A stretch of DNA of 64,000 bases from CAYYKK01 sp046351395 (GCA_046351395.1 JAXLYP010000028.1:62001-126000); one strand, 5' to 3'; positions 25,987 through 34,836 are shown, numbered from the stretch's first letter. A program made the numbers and translations. Notes: generated by a model from the letters alone, not told the origin.

Positions 25987-27297
25987 TCAGGCATCGATCT
26001 CGAGATCGATCCATTTTCCGTCGTCCCCCTTCTTGAAGGGACTGGGCGCGTTGTCGGGCTCGTCGCTCCGCGCGAGCGGCATCTTGCTCTCGCTGAGCGC
26101 GCCGAGGATGTCCGCGAAGGGGATCCCATTTCGAAAGCTCCCCTCGCCCTTCTGCGTCGACATCATCGCGGGCGTCTTCTTCGCGAGGTGCTCGCGCAGC
26201 AACACGAGCGGAGTCGCGTTGTGGCTGCCGTGGTGGCCGACCTTGAGGAACGTCGCGCTCTCGACGAGCGCGACGGCCTCCGGATCGCCGAGGATCTTGA
26301 GCCATGAACCCACCTCCGCGTCCCCGGGGAGCAAGAGGCGCGCGGCGCCGATCTCGAGGACGAGGACGAGGCTCTCGCCGTTCACGAACCCCTCGACCGC
26401 GAGCGCGGCGTCCCCGAGGTTCCCGTTGAACGACGCGATGGTCTGGAGCTTCGTCGTGCTGAACGGCAGCCGCGTCGGGAGCTCTTGGGGGGGCACCTGC
26501 CACTCGGGTCCGAACGGCGACACGACGGGCTGCACCTCCGCGCCGCCGCCCGCCAGGCCCCACTCGGCGGGCGCGGTCCGCTTGCTGCGGTACTTCGGAT
26601 CCTTCGAAGGGCCGAGCACGTGGATCTTCACGCCCGGTAGCTCGACGGACTCGAACGCGAACGGCACGTCCTTCGCGCCCTCGGGCAGGTATCGGCGCTT
26701 CGACGCGCGGCCGTCCGCGCGCCGCATCCCGCTCGTCAGGTTCTCGATGCCGGGGGCGTTCGTTCGCGCGTTCCACAACATGAAAGCGACGTCGTCGCGC
26801 AGCTTCTCACCGGCGCCGGCCATCGCGCTCGCGGCCGCGCCGGCCAGCTTGCCCTGTTCGTCCACGACCTTCCCGAGACCACCGATCAAGCGCTCCCACG
26901 AACCGAGGAAGGCGTGCTCCCCGGAGGCGCCCGGCTTCGCGGTGAACGGGAGCCACACCTCCTCGACGCCGACGTCCTTCCACGCGTCGCTCTCGCCGAA
27001 CCCCGAGATGTGATCCTGGTGGCGGTGCGTGGCGACCACGACGTCGAGGCGGTGCCGCCGCCGGCCCGTCTCCGTCTCGTCTCGGATGTGGTCTTTGATC
27101 TGCTCGACGAGGCTCGCGTCGTTGAACTTCCCTGGGCCCTTCGTGTGGTAGCCGCAGTCCACGAGCACGCGCCTCGTCACGCCGTCCTCCGTGTCGAACG
27201 TGATGAGGAAGCTGTCGCCGAAGCCCACGTTGTACATGCGGATGTGAATCCGCCGCTTCGCTCGCGCCGCCCCTCCCCTCCCGCGCGCCGCGCTCAC
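25987..27297 (-). CDS. ComEC-type MBL-fold hydrolase, partner of gluzincin peptidase
   Basis: A 436-residue metallo-beta-lactamase-fold protein of the ComEC/Rec2-like group, without membrane segments. The metal motif THRHQDH gives His91, His93, Asp95 and His96. The LLPGDAE aspartate and GHHGSHN follow in the usual order. Related domains act on nucleic acids or phosphate esters, but the substrate here is unknown. An insert of about 180 residues separates the first and later motifs. Start GTG 27297 overlaps the stop of the upstream peptidase by four bases (GTGA), so synthesis of the two is coupled. Confidence 0.83.
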   Translation of the reverse strand: MSAARGRGGAARAKRRIHIRMYNVGFGDSFLITFDTEDGVTRRVLVDCGYHTKGPGKFNDASLVEQIKDHIRDETETGRRRHRLDVVVATHRHQDHISGFGESDAWKDVGVEEVWLPFTAKPGASGEHAFLGSWERLIGGLGKVVDEQGKLAGAAASAMAGAGEKLRDDVAFMLWNARTNAPGIENLTSGMRRADGRASKRRYLPEGAKDVPFAFESVELPGVKIHVLGPSKDPKYRSKRTAPAEWGLAGGGAEVQPVVSPFGPEWQVPPQELPTRLPFSTTKLQTIASFNGNLGDAALAVEGFVNGESLVLVLEIGAARLLLPGDAEVGSWLKILGDPEAVALVESATFLKVGHHGSHNATPLVLLREHLAKKTPAMMSTQKGEGSFRNGIPFADILGALSESKMPLARSDEPDNAPSPFKKGDDGKWIDLEIDA

Positions 27298-29192
27298 GCG
27301 GACCTCCCTTCGTGCATCCCACGGTAGTCCACGGCGAACGGATCTCCTTGCGGCCGCCCGAGATCCATCCCGTGCGCGTGCCAACCGAGGGCGTTCACGT
27401 GCGCGCGCGCCGCCATCGACGCGAGCTCACGCTGGCGATCCGAGGAGCCCGCGCTCCGAATCAGGAACCGAACCTTCCCCGTGACGTCGAGGACCATCGT
27501 CGTCCCGCGCGGGAACTTCACCGTCGCCCCATCGACCACGAGCTCGTCGACCTCGACGAACTGCACGACGAGCCCGAAGCGGAGCGTTCCGTCGGACGCG
27601 ACGCGGTGGCTCGCGTGAAAGCCGACCACGTCCGCGGTCTGCGCGTGGGTGATGCCGAGCAACCCGAGCTCGACCGGCGACGCTTGCCGCAGCCACGCCT
27701 CGATCTCGTGCGCGAGCTTCCGCGTCACCCCCACGTCGCTCGCCTCGGCGAACGCCCCACTCGCCGAGACGACGGGCCGCTGCGCGAACGGCTGGTCGTC
27801 GCGAGGCGCGGGCGCCGCTTCGTCTGGGTCCTCGGGCGTCGCGTCGCGCTGCTCCGCGCTGTTCATGGCGAGAGCGAGGTCCACCCACCCCGCGAACGTC
27901 TCGCGGTGGTTCGCCCACGGCTCGCACGGCGCCTCGTCGAGGAGGAGCGCCGAGACCGCGAGCGACCCCGCCTCGGCCGCGAAGATCCCGCGCAGGCGGC
28001 ACGCCTCGATGAGCGACGCGCGGAGCCCGCTCTCGTCGAGCGGGTTCAGCTCCCAGTCCGCGGTGACGAGCGCCCTCAGGAACGCGCCGAAGGTCACGTC
28101 CGCGGGCGGGAGATAGTCGAACGCGCGGATGCACATCGTCAGCACGGACTGCGCGGTGCGCACGCACTCGGCGGTCAGCCGCGCGACGAGATCGGGGTGG
28201 AGCGCGCCCTGCGGCAGCACGCCGGTGCCGCCGGTCGCGATGCGGATGAGGTCCGCGGTGCGCCGCTCGTACGTGCGCTGGAACCCCTCGTACACCGCGG
28301 CCACGAGGACCGCGCCCATCTCGTGCTCCTCGTTCACGTCCCGGAGCTTCGTCCGCTTGTCGGCGCTCTGCTCGAGCGCGCTCCGGAGCGCGCCCGTGTT
28401 GCCGAGGCCCTGGCCGAACTGCGCCGCGATGTTCGCGAGCGCCGCGCTGTCTTTGAGCAGGCCCTTCGCGTCCTGGAGCGCGCGGTGCACGAGATCGCGG
28501 TAGGTGAGGCGCTGGAACACCGCGACGATGTCCGCGAACGCCTCGTGGAACGCGCGCACGTGCTCGTTCGTCGCGACGTTGAAGTGCGGGCGCAGGCGGT
28601 CGACGATCGCGTGCGTGACCTCGTGCGCGATGATGTCGTGCGACGCGCACGTGAAGATGATCTGCCCCGGGAGGTTCTCCCCGGGCGACTCCTCGCTCGC
28701 GCGGAAATAGCCGAACAGCACCGCGCGGAGCCCGGGGTGGTAGAACGCGTTCGCGCCGCGGAACGCGTGGGGGACGAGGCGCAGGCGATGCCGACCCCGG
28801 AAGAGCATCGTGCGGCCGAGCGCGCGATCGAACTGCTCGAGCGTCCGCGTCGCGACGGCGTACACCATCTGCTGGTGGAACTGCGGGTCTCCCTCGGACG
28901 GCTCGAGGCCGTGCTGCATCGCGATGTACGCGTCGTCGAGATCGACGGGCTTCAGCCAGACGGGCGGGCTGACGGAGGTGTCGACGTCCACGACCTCGAG
29001 GCGGCGCCCCTGGAAGCTCACGGGCGCGACGCACGCGCCGGCCGCCGCGAACGGCTTGGGCGTGAGCTCGAGCTCCTCGAACCCGATCTGGACGGTGACT
29101 TGGTGGTCCCCGCCGCGCGACACCATCGGGTCGATGGCGAAGATACGAAGGTGACGAAACTCGGGACGCGTACGCGTCGGCAATCGTCGCAT
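27294..29192 (-). CDS. gluzincin (M4-like) metallopeptidase, large
   Basis: A 632-residue protein with a zinc peptidase core. HEVTH places His190, Glu191 and His194; the third ligand is Glu217 in HEAFAD, the gluzincin pattern seen in thermolysin-like enzymes. No signal peptide or propeptide is present, so it probably works inside the cell, unlike secreted thermolysins. About 350 residues follow the core and contain no known domain. The ATG at 29192 has a strong AAGGGGG site. The promoter region upstream (29193-29275) runs into MITE copy 2. The stop overlaps the MBL start. Confidence 0.8.
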   Translation of the reverse strand: MRRLPTRTRPEFRHLRIFAIDPMVSRGGDHQVTVQIGFEELELTPKPFAAAGACVAPVSFQGRRLEVVDVDTSVSPPVWLKPVDLDDAYIAMQHGLEPSEGDPQFHQQMVYAVATRTLEQFDRALGRTMLFRGRHRLRLVPHAFRGANAFYHPGLRAVLFGYFRASEESPGENLPGQIIFTCASHDIIAHEVTHAIVDRLRPHFNVATNEHVRAFHEAFADIVAVFQRLTYRDLVHRALQDAKGLLKDSAALANIAAQFGQGLGNTGALRSALEQSADKRTKLRDVNEEHEMGAVLVAAVYEGFQRTYERRTADLIRIATGGTGVLPQGALHPDLVARLTAECVRTAQSVLTMCIRAFDYLPPADVTFGAFLRALVTADWELNPLDESGLRASLIEACRLRGIFAAEAGSLAVSALLLDEAPCEPWANHRETFAGWVDLALAMNSAEQRDATPEDPDEAAPAPRDDQPFAQRPVVSASGAFAEASDVGVTRKLAHEIEAWLRQASPVELGLLGITHAQTADVVGFHASHRVASDGTLRFGLVVQFVEVDELVVDGATVKFPRGTTMVLDVTGKVRFLIRSAGSSDRQRELASMAARAHVNALGWHAHGMDLGRPQGDPFAVDYRGMHEGRSA

Positions 29193-29275
29193 GAACCCCC
29201 CTTTCCCGCGGACAGGTTCGCACGAGACGCGCCCCGGGTGAATGGCCTCGTGCGCGTCGCGCGGGGCCGCGCTAA

Positions 29276-29432
29276 GGGTGCGTCCGGAAATAAGTGGCTG
29301 CACCGAGGGCGACGATGCGCCCCGCGGCCAAGGCGCGACGACGAGGAATAGTGGGGCTATTTTGAGGAGGAGTAACGCCGGCCGCGGGGATGCAGCGTCG
29401 GCCGAATGCGCCAGTTATTTCCGGACGCGCCC
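29276..29432 (-). mobile_element. 157-bp MITE-like element, copy 2 (inverted)
   Basis: Reverse complement of the copy at 25398, differing only at the fourth base of one terminus (GGGT instead of GGGC). It is flanked by TAA at 29273-29275 and 29433-29435. It sits between the divergent starts of the gluzincin gene and the HAD gene, 18 bases from the latter, so it may carry or disrupt their promoters. It has no coding capacity. Confidence 0.88.
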
Positions 29433-29450
29433 TAAGGCTCTTCGGGTCGC

Positions 29451-30083
29451 GTGTATCGGCTGGTGATCTTCGACTTCGACGGCACCCTCGCGGACAGCGC
29501 CGCGTGGGTGCGGAGCGTCCTCAACGACGTCGCGCGGCGGTACCGATTTCGGGTCCTCGCCGACCACGAGTTCGACGAGCTCCGGGGCAAGGACACGCGC
29601 GCGATCCTCGCGCACCTCGGCGTATCCACGTGGAAGCTCCCGTTCATCGCGCGCCACATGCGCGCGCGCGTCGCGCGCGACGCGCACCTCATCCAGACGT
29701 TCCCGGGCGTCCGCGAGCTCCTCGCCGACCTCCCCCGGCGCCAGATCGTCACGGCGATCGTCAGCTCCAACGCCGAGGCCAACGTCCGAACGATCCTCGG
29801 CGCCGAGACCGCCGCGCACATCCGACACTTCGCGTGCGGCGCCGGCTTGTTCGGCAAGCGCTCCAAGTTCCGGGACGTGCTCCGCGCGAGCGGGATCCAA
29901 AGAGAGCACGCGATCGCGATCGGGGACGAGGTGCGGGACATCGAGGCCGCCGCGGCGGAGCGGATCGCGGCGGGCGCGGTGACGTGGGGCTACGCGACGG
30001 GCGAGCTCTTGCGCGCGAAGCGCCCGAACGAGCTCTTCGAGAGCCTCGACGACGTGCGCCGGCTCCTCCTCGGTGCGCCCTGA
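29451..30083 (+). CDS. HAD-superfamily phosphatase
   Basis: A 210-residue cytosolic hydrolase similar to phosphoglycolate phosphatases. Motif I is FDFDGTLAD (Asp8 nucleophile, Asp10). Motif II is IVSSN, the motif III lysine sits in FGKRSKF, and motif IV is IGDEVRDIEAA. A helical cap lies between motif I and II. Start GTG 29451 lies only 18 bases after MITE copy 2. It is convergent with the downstream MBL gene (14 bases between stops). The substrate is not clear. Confidence 0.85.
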   Translation: MYRLVIFDFDGTLADSAAWVRSVLNDVARRYRFRVLADHEFDELRGKDTRAILAHLGVSTWKLPFIARHMRARVARDAHLIQTFPGVRELLADLPRRQIVTAIVSSNAEANVRTILGAETAAHIRHFACGAGLFGKRSKFRDVLRASGIQREHAIAIGDEVRDIEAAAAERIAAGAVTWGYATGELLRAKRPNELFESLDDVRRLLLGAP

Positions 30084-30097
30084 GGGTGCCGCGCGCG

Positions 30098-31165
30098 TCA
30101 CAGCTCGATGACGACGCCCCCTCTTCGACTGTCTGGATACACCACCTCGCACCCGAACTTCCGAAGCACGTCTCGGTCGTCCCAGACCGACGTGTAGTCC
30201 GACGCGTAGTTGAAATAGAGGGTCTTTTTGGGTCCACTTAAGCAGAGGAGCCTCGATATCGCCTGGGCGTGGGGGTGACCGAACGAGTCTCCGTTCGTGG
30301 AGACGATGAAGCGCGGGCAGACAATCTTCTCGAGGAGCTTCGGGGACAGATTGTTCTCGCTCCCGTGGTGGGACAGCTTGAACGCGTCGATCTCCACGGT
30401 CTTCCCGGGCGAGTGGCGCTCCAGCGCGTGGAGGAGCTCGGACGGGTGGGCGTCCGCCCCGAACAGCACGCGCTTCCGGTCGTGTTCGAGCAGGAACGCG
30501 ATCGAGCTTCCATTCGGCGCGGTGGTGTCCTCCTCGAAGGGTTCGGTGGTGAAGCTCTCCACGTCCGCGACGGAGATGCGCGTGATCGCGGCGCGCTTGC
30601 CCAGGAGGTCGCTCGGCCCGGCCACGGGCGGCGCGGGCGCGGCCGGCGCGTCCCAGGTCCCGAGCTCGTCGCTCCAGAATGCGAGGAGCTTGGCGAGCTT
30701 CGCGCGCCGCGGCGAGAGCAACGTGATCGTCGCGCCCCCCGCGAGCTCGACGGTCGGCAGGGGCCCCGTGTCCGGCACCACCACCGCGCGGCCGCCGAAC
30801 GCGCGATTCCAGGGCAGCTTCTCGGCCGCGAGGAGCTTCCCGAGCGCCTCACCCTCCTTCGGACCGAGATTGTCGGACTCGACGAGCTGAGGGTAGCCGT
30901 TGAACCAAATGTCGCTCGCGGAGACGAGGCGCGGGGTCGCACCGAGCAGCGGGAGCACGCCCGCTATGTGGTCCCGATCGATGTGCGTCACCACCAGGAC
31001 CTCGAGATCCACCACGCGCTTTTCGACCTCGAGCCGGGGCGCGAGCGCGTCGTGGTAGGTCTTCGTGAGGCCCGCGTCGATGAGCATCCGGTGGGTGCTT
31101 TCGCCCGAGCCCCACGAGACGAGCAGACAATCGCCGAACGCCGCGGGCAGCACCTCGATGCGCAT
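30098..31165 (-). CDS. ComEC-type MBL-fold hydrolase, partner of CHAT protease
   Basis: A 355-residue soluble MBL-fold protein, related in layout to the one at 25987. The metal motif THIDRDH gives His61, Asp63, Asp65 and His66, the HxDxDH form usual in ComEC. FGADAH and LSHHGSENN follow. The ATG at 31165 shares one base with the TGA of the CHAT gene (TGATG), so the two are translationally coupled. It begins MRIEVLPAAFGDC, the same kind of start as IHIRMYNVGFGDS in the other MBL protein, which supports common descent. Confidence 0.83.
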   Translation of the reverse strand: MRIEVLPAAFGDCLLVSWGSGESTHRMLIDAGLTKTYHDALAPRLEVEKRVVDLEVLVVTHIDRDHIAGVLPLLGATPRLVSASDIWFNGYPQLVESDNLGPKEGEALGKLLAAEKLPWNRAFGGRAVVVPDTGPLPTVELAGGATITLLSPRRAKLAKLLAFWSDELGTWDAPAAPAPPVAGPSDLLGKRAAITRISVADVESFTTEPFEEDTTAPNGSSIAFLLEHDRKRVLFGADAHPSELLHALERHSPGKTVEIDAFKLSHHGSENNLSPKLLEKIVCPRFIVSTNGDSFGHPHAQAISRLLCLSGPKKTLYFNYASDYTSVWDDRDVLRKFGCEVVYPDSRRGGVVIEL

Positions 31166-33888
31166 CACGAACTCCCTCCGAGCTGCCAATCCACGTCGCC
31201 GTAGGCGACGAACGTCATCCCGACGGGCATGTCCCGTGCGAGCAAGCGGCGCCGTAGCTCCACCATGAGCTCGCCCACCGAAGTCGACTTCGGCGCGCGC
31301 GTTCGATCGACGAGCAGCTCGACCGTCACGCGCGCCGCGGGCGCCATGTGTCGGCCGAGCACGGTGCCCATCGTCCCGACCACGACGGAGGCGTTCGCGC
31401 GCCTGAAATCCGAAACGAAGCTCGAGAGCGGCATGCTCACCCCCGCCGTTCGGCACCCGAAGAGCAGTACAATCGGTCCGGGGGCGGGCGGCGCGATCGG
31501 CGGGTCAGCGACATACCCGAGATCGAGATCGAGCGCGTTGAGCGCGTCGTCCCCGATCTGCAGGGTCCACGCCGCCCCCTCTTGGTCCGTGTGGGGGAGC
31601 AGGAGCAGCAATCGGGGATTCTTTTCCTTCACTCGCTCGAGCCACTCGGTCCAGTTCGACGCGATCGAGAGCGCGATCTTCCGCGCCTCGAGCGCCTCGG
31701 AGAGGGCCTTCTTCTCGGCGGCGAACCCGACCACGTCGAAGTTCGCCGCCCTCGAGGCATACCCGAAGAGGACGCCCTCGATCGACGTCACCGGCAAATG
31801 TCCCTCGAGCGCGTCCGACCGGAACCTCGCGTCCGCGCTCCGCGACTGGAGCGTGGAGGCCAGCTTGCTGTCGTACATCGCGCGCTCGATGACGTGGCGC
31901 AGCCCCCAGAACCCGAGGGGACAGACGTGTTCGCCAGTGGTCGTGCACGCGGCGTCGCACTCGGTGCGCGCGCGATCGGCCAGCCAGCCGGGACAGAGCT
32001 TCGCGTCCCGCCTCGGGTTCCGCCGTTCGTATGCGAACTCGACCGGGATGAGCACGTCCGGGTGGATCGAGACGACCTGCAAGCGGCGCCGCGCGTCCCC
32101 CGGTGCGGGCAGGATGGTCGCCATGCCGGGGAGCTCTCGCAGGGCACGGATCAGTCGGGTCCCACTCGTCGCGAGGTCGACGAACAACTGTCTGCACGCC
32201 TCACTGTCGATTTGCTGAAAGTCGTCCGGCGTACGGGTGATTCGCTCGACCTCGCTTCGGAGCTCCACCATCAGCGGCTCGAGGCTCATCAATGGCACGT
32301 AAGCGGTGGATGCATCTCCAAACGCCGTCACCCCTGGGACGCCTACCCGGTCGTTGAAGAGGAGCGCCGCGTCGAAGCCCTTGGTCCCGCCGAGCCCGTC
32401 GAAGGTCGCGCGCACCACCGCCTCGACCTCGACGGTGAGCGCGAACGCTCCCTTCTCCCGCGCCGCCTCGTCCCTCTTGATTCGCAGCGTTTGGAGGAGC
32501 CGATTGCGGTAGAGGACCGTCACCCGCGCGTCGAACGAAGCCTCTTCGGGCACGACGAAGTCGAACGAGCAGACCGCGCTGTCGCCCGTGCGAGGGAGCC
32601 ACAGCTTCGCCGAGCGAGGCTCGGGGAACGCGGTCGGCTCGGTGACGACGACCGTGAGCTCGTGCCCGTCCGCGTCCTCGGGGAGGAGATGGGAGGGAAA
32701 CGCCTCCGTCGGCCCGTACCAGCGCTCATCCCGCGCCCCGATGAACACATCCAATCGGGCGGGCTTGCCAGGCGCGAGCTCCGACTCCCGCGTCGGCTCG
32801 AGGGGGGCGTCAGGGACGTAGACGTCGAACCCGCCGTGGAGGTCCTCCGCCGGTTCGACGCGCGCTTGTAGGTACCGAGGCGCCCCCAGCGCCACCCGGC
32901 GACGCGCCTCGGGCGCCGCGCGCGCGAGGTGCGTCGCCGCCCTGCCCTCGTGTGTCCAGTCGTAGTCGTCCGCGCCAAAGGACTCGAGCGACTCGAGCCC
33001 GCGGGCGCCCGCACGGTCCCAATCCACCTGCCCGAGAGACTCCTCGTCATAGTCCCGAGGTGGAGGGATATCGAGCGCGCTCGCGACGCGCGACACGCGC
33101 GCGCGCTCGAACGCCTCCGGGCGGCCGAGGAGGACCGGGGACGTTCTCGACGTGGCCACGGCGCGCGAAGCTGCGAACAGAGCTCGGTCGAGCGTGAGAT
33201 CGTGGGCCAATCGGAAGAGCAGCGCGTCGAGGAAGCCCTTCGCCCGGCCGTCGTCGACGGTGACCGCGCCCGCGACCGCCGACCGGACCTGTCGTTGAAG
33301 GACGAGAAGGTCATCCGGCGCAATGTCTGTGTCCTCTGGTCGGCCCAGGAGGAGCGCTGTGTGGATGGGCGGGAGGCGGAGCCCTTTGGGCGCGGTTCGA
33401 GCGACGCTCCGAGGGACGAGCAGCACGTCCACGGGGCTCGACGTGCGCGTCGCGTCGACGAACCGAACGAACTCCTTCCAATACTGGTCTTCGACCGCCG
33501 CGCGGAGCGCAGCGCTCGCGGGATCGTCGAGGAAGCCCACGTCGAGCGGCCAGTCCCAGGTCCGATGGATGTCGAGGGGCGCGGTGGTGACCGCGCCCGG
33601 CTCGACGATCACGGACGCCGCGCCGGGCGCGCGCGAGAGCGTGTCGACCACCCACGCGACGTCGAGCTCGCCCACCGCGCGCACGACGATTCGCTCGTCG
33701 TCGCGACCCGCGGCCACCCACGCGCGCGCGGCATCGTCTGCGCTGGAGCGCAGCAGGGTGTCCAGGCGGTCGCTCGACCAGTCGAGGTCGCGGCCGTTCC
33801 GATCGAACACGGCGGCGGATGCGAACGCGCTCGCGAACGCGCCCTCGTCCAGCGCCGATCCCCACTCGCCCAGCGATCGTCGACTCAT
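31165..33888 (-). CDS. CHAT-domain cysteine protease, large
   Basis: A 907-residue protein ending in a CHAT domain, the caspase-like fold used by proteases in several bacterial immune systems. The catalytic His is His766 (LLPHTDQ) and the catalytic Cys is Cys812 (FGCRTAG), 46 residues apart as is usual for CHAT. Upstream is a cysteine-rich segment around 620-655 (LCPGW, TECDAAC, HVCPLGFWGLRHVIER), seen in other CHAT proteins. A beta-rich domain lies at about 360-480 (VTVLYRNRLLQTL). Residues 1-330 match nothing I know and may be the sensor. No TPRs are seen. It has a GGGGGG ribosome site. Confidence 0.8.
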   Translation of the reverse strand: MSRRSLGEWGSALDEGAFASAFASAAVFDRNGRDLDWSSDRLDTLLRSSADDAARAWVAAGRDDERIVVRAVGELDVAWVVDTLSRAPGAASVIVEPGAVTTAPLDIHRTWDWPLDVGFLDDPASAALRAAVEDQYWKEFVRFVDATRTSSPVDVLLVPRSVARTAPKGLRLPPIHTALLLGRPEDTDIAPDDLLVLQRQVRSAVAGAVTVDDGRAKGFLDALLFRLAHDLTLDRALFAASRAVATSRTSPVLLGRPEAFERARVSRVASALDIPPPRDYDEESLGQVDWDRAGARGLESLESFGADDYDWTHEGRAATHLARAAPEARRRVALGAPRYLQARVEPAEDLHGGFDVYVPDAPLEPTRESELAPGKPARLDVFIGARDERWYGPTEAFPSHLLPEDADGHELTVVVTEPTAFPEPRSAKLWLPRTGDSAVCSFDFVVPEEASFDARVTVLYRNRLLQTLRIKRDEAAREKGAFALTVEVEAVVRATFDGLGGTKGFDAALLFNDRVGVPGVTAFGDASTAYVPLMSLEPLMVELRSEVERITRTPDDFQQIDSEACRQLFVDLATSGTRLIRALRELPGMATILPAPGDARRRLQVVSIHPDVLIPVEFAYERRNPRRDAKLCPGWLADRARTECDAACTTTGEHVCPLGFWGLRHVIERAMYDSKLASTLQSRSADARFRSDALEGHLPVTSIEGVLFGYASRAANFDVVGFAAEKKALSEALEARKIALSIASNWTEWLERVKEKNPRLLLLLPHTDQEGAAWTLQIGDDALNALDLDLGYVADPPIAPPAPGPIVLLFGCRTAGVSMPLSSFVSDFRRANASVVVGTMGTVLGRHMAPAARVTVELLVDRTRAPKSTSVGELMVELRRRLLARDMPVGMTFVAYGDVDWQLGGSS

Positions 33889-33977
33889 CTGCCCCCCGAA
33901 AGCGCGAACCGCGCGTCAGCTTGGAAGGTAGCGGGCCCACGGATCGGACCGCTTCAGGGAAAATGTTGGCGGACCCG

Positions 33978-34006
33978 TTGACAGGCCCTCGCGGACGGAA
34001 TATTCA
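33978..34006 (+). promoter_or_regulatory. promoter of tetR, probably leaderless
   Basis: TTGACA at 33978-33983, a 17-base spacer and TATTCA at 34001-34006. Transcription would begin about 34013, which is the GTG start itself. Confidence 0.5.
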
Positions 34007-34011
34007 TTCCG
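33998..34011. promoter_or_regulatory. TetR operator candidate 1
   Basis: GAATATTCATTCCG overlaps the -10 region. The core GAATATTC is a perfect palindrome. The same sequence with one change recurs at 34854 before the dehydrogenase gene. Confidence 0.55.
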
Positions 34012-34012
34012 C

Positions 34013-34609
34013 GTGTCCAGCGCAGTCCGCGTCCCGATCGAGCGTGAGGAGGCCCCGAAGAAGGAGGCCATCCTGACGGCGGCGCTCGAGCTCTTCGCCG
34101 AGCGGGGGTTCCACGGGACCGCGGTGCCCCTGATCGCGGAGAAGGCCAAGGTCGGCGCCGGCACCCTCTACCGGTATTTCCCGAGCAAGGAAGCGATCGT
34201 CAACGCGCTTTACCGTCAGGAGAAGCTCGCCCTCGGGCACGCGCTCCTCGCGGACTTCCCGGTGGATGCGCCGACGCGCGAGGTCTTCCACGAGATCTGG
34301 GTGCGCCTCGGGCGCTACGCGAAGGAGCACCCGAAGAGCATCGCGTTCCTCGAGCTGCATCACCACGGCGACTACCTCGACGCGTCGAGCAAGGCGGTCG
34401 AGATGCAGATGCTCCTGCCCATCCAAGTCTTCGTGCAGGACGCGCAGAAGAAGCAGATCCTGAAGGACGTCCCGTCCGAGATCCTCATGGCGTGCGTCTG
34501 GGGCGCGTTCGTCGGCCTCGTCAGCGCGAACTGGAAGGGCTTCCTCGAGATCACGCCCGAGGCGCTCGCGCAGGCCGAAGCCTGCATGTGGGAAGCGATC
34601 CGTCGCTAG
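34013..34609 (+). CDS. TetR-family repressor
   Basis: A 198-residue dimeric repressor. The N-terminal helix-turn-helix spans about residues 17-63 (ILTAALELFAERGFHGTAV...GAGTLYRYFPSKEAIV). The C-terminal ligand domain is helical. It probably represses itself and the downstream dehydrogenase, because both promoters carry the same GAAYATTCATTCCG sequence. The GTG start at 34013 coincides with the expected transcription start, which suggests a leaderless message. The TAG stop lies inside the CTAG target duplication of a MITE. Confidence 0.9.
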   Translation: MSSAVRVPIEREEAPKKEAILTAALELFAERGFHGTAVPLIAEKAKVGAGTLYRYFPSKEAIVNALYRQEKLALGHALLADFPVDAPTREVFHEIWVRLGRYAKEHPKSIAFLELHHHGDYLDASSKAVEMQMLLPIQVFVQDAQKKQILKDVPSEILMACVWGAFVGLVSANWKGFLEITPEALAQAEACMWEAIRR

Positions 34610-34783
34610 AGCACCGAACAGGTTGAAACGCCGACGTATGCGCCCGATTTCGGAGAGATCCACACGGCCTCATCGCTGTGCTCCTCAGATGACGAGGAGT
34701 CGTCCTGCGGTGCTCGCTCCTCGGGCGTGCGCCTCTCCCTCGAACTCGAGCGCATTCGTTCGGGTTTCAACCTGTTCGGTGCT
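34610..34783 (+). mobile_element. 174-bp MITE-like element with CTAG duplication
   Basis: Perfect 20-bp terminal inverted repeats (AGCACCGAACAGGTTGAAAC) bound a non-coding 174-bp element. CTAG flanks both ends (34606-34609 and 34784-34787), the target preferred by the IS5 group. It is unrelated in sequence to the 157-bp elements. An inner hairpin CTCCTC/GAGGAG is visible. It lies between tetR and the dehydrogenase gene and starts right at the tetR stop codon. Confidence 0.85.
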
Positions 34784-34836
34784 CTAGACCCCTGTTTTTC
34801 GAGGGCCGTGTGCACCGTCGCGCGCGGCCCTTCAGT

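Noticed and set aside
25398..29432. Complete insertion sequence or composite transposon
   Set aside because: Neither 157-bp copy nor the segment between them encodes a transposase, so I call the copies MITE-like only.
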